NCBI GenBank assembly: GCA_958421655.1
Contig: CATZMG010000040.1
Location: forward strand, 1-20,614
Source: an uncultured Collinsella sp.
Lineage (GTDB): Bacteria > Actinomycetota > Coriobacteriia > Coriobacteriales > Coriobacteriaceae
Direction of reading: 5' to 3'
DNA length: 20,614 bases
In this document: positions 15,873-20,614 of the stretch, piece after piece
Layout of the letters: each line of letters starts with the position of its first letter
How positions within the stretch are numbered: the first letter of the stretch is position 1
Made by a program: the position numbers and the translations under genes
Notes under the pieces: generated by a model
Databases searched by the model: none
What the model was told of the DNA's origin: nothing
The model's input: only the letters and a program-made list of their open reading frames with translations

Positions 15873-17819
15873 GTGCGCGTGGCAGGTCACGACAACATAC
15901 CAACACTTGCCGAGCAGGTTTCGCGCGTTCCCACGCAGCCTGGATGTTACCTTTGGAAAGATGCCAAGGGCGATGTCATCTACGTTGGCAAGGCGAAAAA
16001 CTTGCGTTCCCGTATGCGCCAGTACGTGACGCTGCAGGACGAGCGCCAAAAAATACCGCTCATGATGCAATTGGTCGCGAGCTTTGATTACATCGTTGTC
16101 GAAACCGAGCATGAGGCGCTTGTGCTCGAGCGCAACCTGATCGGTCAGTACCATCCGTACTTTAATGTGGACCTTAAGGACGACAAGAGCTATCCCTTTA
16201 TCGCTATCACCAAGAGCGACCTGTTTCCGGCTATCAAATATACGCGTGAGCGTCATAAGCCGGGAACGCGTTATTTTGGTCCCTACACTGACAGCCGCGC
16301 GGCGCGTGAGACCATTGATACGCTGCGCAAGGTGATCCCGATCTGCTCGGCTTCTTGTGCGGAGTGGCGTCGATGCCGCCGTATTGTCGAGTCCCACAAG
16401 GGCGAAGAAGATATCGTCAATATGATTTGCGCACAAAACGGACGGCCTTGCTTTGACTATCATGTGGGCCGTGGACCGGGGGCGTGTGTCGGTTCGATTT
16501 CTCCCGCCGACTATGCCAAGAACGTTAAGCGCGTCGAGCGCTTTTTGTCTGGCCATCGCAAGGATGTCGTCGACGAGCTCACGGCCGAGATGGCAGAGGC
16601 TGCTGAGGCGCTCGATTTTGAGCGTGCGGCACGCGTCAAGCGTCGTCTAGATGTCATCAGGGGCCTGGATGATCGCCAACAGGTCGTATTTCCGTCCAGT
16701 GTCGATATCGATGTCATTGGCTTTTATCGCGAGGAGACCATCTCGGCTGCCTGCGTCTTTGTCGTGCGCGAGGGCCGAACGGTTCGAACCTGTGAGTTTA
16801 TTCTCGATAAGGGCCTCGATGTCGACGAGGAAGAGCTCCAGTCGGGTTTTCTTAAGCGCTATTACGACGAGACGGCCGATATTCCAGCTGAGATCAATCT
16901 TTCTGTTGAGCTTGAGGACGCAGAGACGCTAGGGGAGTGGCTTGCGGCCAAACGCGAACGCTCCTGTCATCTCCATAGACCTCAGCGCGGTGAAAAGCAT
17001 CGATTACTCGATATGGCATCCAAAAATGCCCGTCATGCCCTTATGCGCTACATGATGCGCACGGGCTATGCCGACGACCGCACCAATCAGGCACTTTTGG
17101 AGCTCGAGAGTGCTCTGGCACTGCCCGAGCCTCCGATGCGTATCGAGTGCTTCGATATTTCCACGCTGCATGGCACCTTCACGGTTGCGTCGATGGTGGT
17201 GTTTACCAACGGCCATGCCGACAAGAGCCAGTACCGACGCTTTAAAATCCAGGCCGAACTGGACGAGGCGAACGACTTCGTGTCGATGTCCGAGGTCCTT
17301 GGTCGGCGCTACGCTCCCGAGCGCATGGCCGACGAGCGTTTTGGCTCGCGCCCCGATTTGCTTGTTGTCGACGGCGGCAAGCCGCAGTTGACGGCAGCCA
17401 TCAAACAACTTGAGGCCCTTGGACTCGATATACCAGTTTGCGGCTTGGCGAAGGCCGATGAGGAGGTTTTCGTGCCTTGGGACGAGACGCCTGTCGTGCT
17501 GCCGACAGGGTCCGCTTCGCTCTATCTGATTAAACAGGTACGAGACGAATCGCACCGTTTTGCCATTACATTCCATCGCGAGCTGCGCGATAAGGCAATG
17601 ACGGTCTCGGTGCTCGACGATGTACCAGGTGTGGGACCCACTAGAAAACGTGCTATTATGCGCCATTTTGGCTCGATGAAGCGGTTGCGCGCGGCGAGTG
17701 AGAAAGAGATCGCAGAAGTTCGAGGCGTTCCTGCCGATGTCGCAAGATCGGTCCATGAGGCTCTTGCTGCCTGGAATGAAGAGCGAGACAAGGCCTCCAC
17801 AAGTGGATCTGAAAACTAA
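15873..17819 (+). CDS. uvrC: Excinuclease ABC subunit C
   Basis: UvrC makes the 3' and 5' incisions flanking a lesion verified by UvrB. In the 648-residue product the GIY-YIG nuclease lies near residues 20-100 (GCY 24-26, YVG 37-39, R45, E86) and a UVR domain near 232-266. The RNase-H-like nuclease has D428, D468, D500 and H562 matching the E. coli catalytic set, and tandem helix-hairpin-helix motifs run from about 583 to 632. The cysteine-rich region has C158, C162, C168, C186, C193 and C205; the position of the third Fe-S cysteine of E. coli UvrC is glycine (GRGPGAC). The GTG at 15873 touches the murJ stop with no gap; a second in-frame GTG at 15879 is also possible. Neither has a strong ribosome site, so translation is probably coupled to murJ. 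Confidence 0.97.
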   Translation: MRVAGHDNIPTLAEQVSRVPTQPGCYLWKDAKGDVIYVGKAKNLRSRMRQYVTLQDERQKIPLMMQLVASFDYIVVETEHEALVLERNLIGQYHPYFNVDLKDDKSYPFIAITKSDLFPAIKYTRERHKPGTRYFGPYTDSRAARETIDTLRKVIPICSASCAEWRRCRRIVESHKGEEDIVNMICAQNGRPCFDYHVGRGPGACVGSISPADYAKNVKRVERFLSGHRKDVVDELTAEMAEAAEALDFERAARVKRRLDVIRGLDDRQQVVFPSSVDIDVIGFYREETISAACVFVVREGRTVRTCEFILDKGLDVDEEELQSGFLKRYYDETADIPAEINLSVELEDAETLGEWLAAKRERSCHLHRPQRGEKHRLLDMASKNARHALMRYMMRTGYADDRTNQALLELESALALPEPPMRIECFDISTLHGTFTVASMVVFTNGHADKSQYRRFKIQAELDEANDFVSMSEVLGRRYAPERMADERFGSRPDLLVVDGGKPQLTAAIKQLEALGLDIPVCGLAKADEEVFVPWDETPVVLPTGSASLYLIKQVRDESHRFAITFHRELRDKAMTVSVLDDVPGVGPTRKRAIMRHFGSMKRLRAASEKEIAEVRGVPADVARSVHEALAAWNEERDKASTSGSEN

Positions 17820-17976
17820 ACAACCCTAAACAACTGATATACATGATTGCGCGATTTTCAACCATTTATTTCGCCATGATTGCCTGCTGGTTTCGGGTTT
17901 TATTAACGCTAAAACGTTTGACTAACCCAAGCGAAAACCCTGCTATCCTGCGGGTTGACGAAGACTGATATCTCAC

Positions 17977-18071
17977 CTCGCCGATACATACTGTCTGGCG
18001 AATCGTTTGTCAACGAATTCGGTGAACGGTAGTAAATACCGTTCAAGCGTATGTATGTATCGGTCGCCGAG
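17977..18071 (+). promoter_or_regulatory. Three-way-junction fold or stacked operators
   Basis: An 11-bp perfect stem pairs 17981-17991 (CCGATACATAC) with 18053-18063, extended by CTCG/CGAG (17977-17980 with 18068-18071). It encloses two hairpins: 17999-18021 (nine pairs, one bulged A, TGTC loop) and 18023-18045 (nine pairs, GTAAA loop, containing GAACGGTA/TACCGTTC). No T tract follows, so it is not a terminator. As RNA it would be a compact three-helix junction; as DNA the second hairpin is a 21-bp operator-like palindrome. It matches no riboswitch consensus I can recall. Confidence 0.6.
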
Positions 18072-18128
18072 CGCGGCACCTCAGTTAGGTTCGTTGGTAG
18101 GTAAGGTATATATCGTCCGCAAGTTGCG

Positions 18129-18152
18129 CGGGGGCAAGTCTAGGTGCTCCCG
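18129..18152 (+). promoter_or_regulatory. Leader hairpin before the binding-protein gene
   Basis: An 8-bp stem with one G-T wobble pairs 18129-18136 with 18145-18152 around an 8-base loop. It ends about 20 bases before the ribosome site and would lie in the leader whichever upstream promoter is used. Confidence 0.4.
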
Positions 18153-18181
18153 AGTAAGATTCTCTATTGATAGGAGAAGAC

Positions 18182-19795
18182 ATGGCCATCATCAACAAGG
18201 GTATGTCCAGGCGTTCGTTCCTCGGCCTCACCGGCAGCGTCGCTGCTGTCGCAGGGCTTGGTCTCACCGGCTGCGGTGGCAGCTCTAGCGACGAGGGTTC
18301 CGCTTCCGGTTCCACCGATTCCGCCAACCGTGGCGGCGGCGTGATCACCGCTGGTTCCGCTTACGCTCCGTCCAGCTTCGATCCCGCCAGCACCGGCTCC
18401 GCCGTGGGCCTGGGTGCTAACTGGCACGTCGTCGAGGGCCTCTACGGCATCGATTACCACGACTACAGCACCTTCAACGAGCTCGCCACCGACGATCCCA
18501 AGTCTGTGGACGACACCACTTTCGAGGTCACCATCCGCAAGGGCGCCAAGTTCTCCGATGGCACCGAGGTCACCGCTGACGATGTCGTTGCCTCCTACAC
18601 CGCTTGTGCCGCTTCCGCTACCTATGCTCCGTTCTTCCAGCCCTTCGAGTCCATCGAGGCCAAGGACGCCAGCACCGTGACGGTCAAGCCCAAGGTCCCC
18701 AACTTCTCCCTGCTCAAGGATCGTCTGGCCATCGTCCGCGTTACCCCGGCCACCCAGACCGAGGAGGATCGCGCCAAGCAGCCGATCGGCTCCGGCCCCT
18801 GGATGTACGACTCTATCTCCGATACCGAGATCACCCTGGTTCCCAACCCCGAGTACAACGGTGAGTATGCTGCCGAGGATAAGAAGATCCAGTACAGCAT
18901 CCTGACCGACCCCACCGCTCGCGTTACCGCTCAGCAGGAGGGCTCCACGCTCGTTATGGAGCTCGTTACCGCTGACGCCGTCGACCAGCTCGAGAGCGCC
19001 GGCTGCAAGATCGATAACGTTCAGGGTTTCGGCACCCGCTTCATCATGTTCAACGTCGCCAAGGAGCCTTGGAACAACGTCAAGGTCCGTCAGGCTGTCA
19101 TGTATGCGCTCGACACCGAGAAGATGGTCAGCAACACCTTCGCCGGCCTTGCCACCGCTGCCAGCTGCTACCTGCCCAAGAGCTTCACCAACTATCATGA
19201 GGCTTCCACGGTGTACAAGACCGACGCCAAGAAGGCTAAGAAGCTCATCGAGGAGTCTGGCATCACCCCGGGTGCCATCACCCTGCGCACCACCGACAAC
19301 GAGCAGATTAAGGGCATGGCCGCCCAGGTCAAGAACGACCTCGACGCTCTCGGCTTCGATGTGACCATCCAGACCGATACCTCGCCGGCCACCTACGCTG
19401 CCATCGACGGCGGCGAGGCCTACGATATCCTCCTTGCCCCTGGCGATCCTTCCTGCTTCGGCGCCGACCCCGACCTGCTGCTCAACTGGTGGTACGGCGA
19501 CAACGTCTGGATGCAGACCCGTTGCCCGTGGAAGGAGTCCGCTGAGTGGCAGAAGCTCCACGGCCTCATGGATGAGGCTCTTGCCGCCGAGGGCGACGAG
19601 CAGCAGAAGAAGTGGAACGAGTGCTTCGACATCATTGCCGACAACGCCGTTCTGTACCCCGTTGTCCATGTCAAGACCGTCTCCGCTTTCTGGGACGATC
19701 CGTCCACTGCGCCCAACGGCGAGGCCCTCGATGGCTTCAAGGGCATCGGCACGACGAGCATGTCCTTCAGGGGCGTCGCGACCGTCAAGGCGTAA
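18182..19795 (+). CDS. ABC transporter peptide-binding lipoprotein (SBP family 5)
   Basis: This 537-residue extracytoplasmic binding protein of the DppA/OppA/NikA family delivers peptides or related solutes to a membrane ABC importer. The N terminus combines a twin-arginine motif (SRRSFL, residues 9-14), a hydrophobic stretch and a lipobox LTGC with C31 as the lipidated cysteine, followed by a Ser/Gly-rich linker. The mature part has the family pattern of a GGGVITAGSAYAPSSFDP start, a KFSDGTEVTADDV segment and a SGPWMY segment. AGGAG at 18172-18176 sets ATG 18182; an in-frame start 15 bases upstream is less well placed. Codon use is strikingly C-ending (GCC, ACC, GTC, AAG), far more than in neighbours, as expected of an abundant protein. 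The ligand cannot be told from sequence. Confidence 0.94.
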   Translation: MAIINKGMSRRSFLGLTGSVAAVAGLGLTGCGGSSSDEGSASGSTDSANRGGGVITAGSAYAPSSFDPASTGSAVGLGANWHVVEGLYGIDYHDYSTFNELATDDPKSVDDTTFEVTIRKGAKFSDGTEVTADDVVASYTACAASATYAPFFQPFESIEAKDASTVTVKPKVPNFSLLKDRLAIVRVTPATQTEEDRAKQPIGSGPWMYDSISDTEITLVPNPEYNGEYAAEDKKIQYSILTDPTARVTAQQEGSTLVMELVTADAVDQLESAGCKIDNVQGFGTRFIMFNVAKEPWNNVKVRQAVMYALDTEKMVSNTFAGLATAASCYLPKSFTNYHEASTVYKTDAKKAKKLIEESGITPGAITLRTTDNEQIKGMAAQVKNDLDALGFDVTIQTDTSPATYAAIDGGEAYDILLAPGDPSCFGADPDLLLNWWYGDNVWMQTRCPWKESAEWQKLHGLMDEALAAEGDEQQKKWNECFDIIADNAVLYPVVHVKTVSAFWDDPSTAPNGEALDGFKGIGTTSMSFRGVATVKA

Positions 19796-19891
19796 GACTC
19801 GCTTGAGTCTGTATGCAGGATATCGGTCGTTGGGACCGTATCCTCATAGTTGAAACAAAGACCCGGGCGGCAACGATGTCGCTCGGGTCTT
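19795..19891 (+). promoter_or_regulatory. Three tandem stem-loops between binding protein and permease
   Basis: Hairpins lie at 19795-19810 (6 bp), 19817-19844 (11 bp with one bulged T) and 19858-19891 (12 bp with one G-T wobble, plus an inner short stem). None is followed by a T run, so they do not look like full terminators. In binding-protein operons such structures often protect the upstream message from 3' decay and lower permease expression, which would suit the strong codon bias of the first gene. Confidence 0.6.
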
Positions 19892-19952
19892 GTAATGAGT
19901 ATCCGTACTCATATACCAGTTGGTCCTACCGACAAAAGAAAGGGGAGAGAAC

Positions 19953-20614
19953 GTGAACAACTTGCTACGTTTGATTGGAAGGCGTCTTGTGGCGCTGCCG
20001 ATCATGGCATTGGGCGTCACCGTCCTGGTGTTCTTCCTTATGTCGTTCTCCAAGACCGACCCCGCCTACACGGCGTTGGGTGACGGTGCCTCGCCCGAGG
20101 CGGTTGCCGAGTACCATGAGAAGTATGGTCTGGACGACCCCTGGCCCGTGCGCTACGTGCGCTATATGGGCGATTTGATCCATGGCGACATGGGCACCTA
20201 TGGTGCTGCTCGCAACTCCGTTGCCAAGCGCATCTCCACGGCCCTGCCCGTCACGATGCAGCTGACCTTCATCGGTCTTGCCATCGGTGCGGTCGTTTCG
20301 TTTTTGCTCGGCGTCATCGCGGCACTGTATCGCGACAAATGGCCGGACCAAGTGATCCGCGTCTTTTCCATCGCCGGCTTGGCAACCCCGTCGTTCTGGC
20401 TTGCCGTTCTGTTGATCCTGCTGTTCTCTTCCTACCTTAAGGTGCTCCCGGCATCGGGTGCTCTGCCTCACTTCACCACGAATCCGGTTGGCTATCTGGG
20501 ACGTATGATCATGCCCGCTATCGCCTTGGCATTTCCGCTGACGGGCCAGATGACTCGTATCGTGCGTACCGCCATGGTTGAGGAGCTCGACAAGGATTAT
20601 GTCCGTATGGCTCG
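19953..20614 (+). CDS. Peptide ABC transporter permease (DppB/OppB type), 3' truncated
   Basis: The frame opening at GTG 19953 with GGGGAG at 19942-19947 encodes at least 220 residues and is cut by the window end. It begins with a membrane helix (LPIMALGVTVLVFFLMSF), continues with the DDPWPVRYVRYMGDLIHGDMG extracytoplasmic loop typical of DppB/OppB proteins (from about residue 63), then two or three further helices (near 104-130 and 140-165). Close to the cut is the EAA-like coupling loop (VRTAMVEELDKDYVRMAR), which contacts the ATPase subunit. Full family members have about 310-340 residues, so the missing end should hold the last helices. It follows the binding protein in the same direction; a DppC-type permease and ATPases are expected beyond the window. 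Confidence 0.93.
   Translation, partial: MNNLLRLIGRRLVALPIMALGVTVLVFFLMSFSKTDPAYTALGDGASPEAVAEYHEKYGLDDPWPVRYVRYMGDLIHGDMGTYGAARNSVAKRISTALPVTMQLTFIGLAIGAVVSFLLGVIAALYRDKWPDQVIRVFSIAGLATPSFWLAVLLILLFSSYLKVLPASGALPHFTTNPVGYLGRMIMPAIALAFPLTGQMTRIVRTAMVEELDKDYVRMA

Larger units (their letters stand above)
17820..18181 (+). promoter_or_regulatory. 362-base regulatory region ahead of the ABC importer
   Basis: No convincing gene lies here. Contents from left to right: a 9-bp direct repeat CATGATTGC (17842-17850 and 17875-17883); TTGACT (17918-17923) with TGCTATCCT (17941-17949), an extended -10 with a long 20-base spacer; a second TTGACG (17955-17960); a large inverted-repeat domain (17977-18071); TATATAT (18107-18113), a second possible -10; a hairpin (18129-18152); and the ribosome site AGGAG (18172-18176). 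No clear uvrC terminator is visible. Which -10 is used decides whether the repeat domain is transcribed leader or upstream operator DNA. Confidence 0.7.

Noticed and set aside
17842..17883. 9-bp direct repeat CATGATTGC as an attachment site or duplication scar
   Set aside because: It is short, the copies are only 33 bases apart and no mobile gene lies nearby; probably chance.
18024..18044. GAAC...GTTC dyad as a LexA box
   Set aside because: The half-sites are 13 bases apart instead of four; a different operator or an RNA stem fits better.
18007..18288. Small forward open frame across the leader of the ABC importer
   Set aside because: It starts at TTG inside a hairpin, overlaps the binding-protein gene in another frame and has a low-quality basic translation.
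18164..19669. 501-codon open frame on the reverse strand opposite the binding-protein gene
   Set aside because: Its Gly/Val/Leu/Asp-rich translation is what C-ending codons give in antisense, it has no recognisable domain, and the forward gene is secure.

Overview
The window reads as an ordinary chromosomal segment of an actinobacterium of the Coriobacteriia, most likely Collinsella or a close relative. This rests on the coaE-(slt)-uvrB order that recalls the actinobacterial rpsA-coaE-uvrB neighbourhood, moderately high GC with many C- or G-ending codons, and the overall gene content; no rRNA or marker search could be run, so the placement is inference. There are 13 protein genes (12 complete, one cut by the window end). 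I see no tRNA, rRNA, CRISPR array, insertion sequence or phage gene.

Layout. Bases 1-102 hold an unassigned GC-rich stretch and a strong intrinsic terminator of an upstream unit. A forward unit follows: coaE (229-870), a membrane-anchored lytic transglycosylase (863-1444) and uvrB (1496-3736), closed by a 19-bp bidirectional terminator. Four reverse-strand genes come next; in their own transcription order they are an LTA-synthase-like membrane sulfatase (9912-7759), an Mrp-type Fe-S carrier ATPase (7613-6783), a BaiN/HI0933 flavoprotein (6782-5511) and a second, COG2509-like FAD protein (5430-3790). Divergent from these is uvrA (10106-12982) with its own terminator. Then a tight forward operon: ybaK (Cys-tRNA(Pro) deacylase), murJ (lipid II flippase) and uvrC (13119-17819). 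A 362-base non-coding region rich in inverted repeats leads into a peptide-type ABC importer: a Tat-type lipoprotein binding protein (18182-19795) and the first permease (from 19953, running off the end).

How the genes work together. All three nucleotide-excision-repair subunits (UvrB, UvrA, UvrC) lie within about 16 kb in three transcription units, interleaved with envelope genes (lytic transglycosylase, LTA-synthase-like enzyme, MurJ). Weak LexA-like sites lie upstream of the uvrA unit and of the coaE-slt-uvrB unit.

The most unusual feature is MurJ's roughly 235-residue acidic N-terminal extension. It carries three copies of an ETAV(F/Y)L motif and two copies of a DDxWxPL motif. The first resembles the phospho-threonine motifs of actinobacterial Ser/Thr-kinase and FHA-domain signalling, so I propose it as a regulatory docking platform for peptidoglycan precursor export. 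Second is a predicted three-way-junction fold, or stacked operators, ahead of the ABC importer. Third is an altered cysteine pattern in UvrC at the positions that hold the Fe-S cluster in E. coli.
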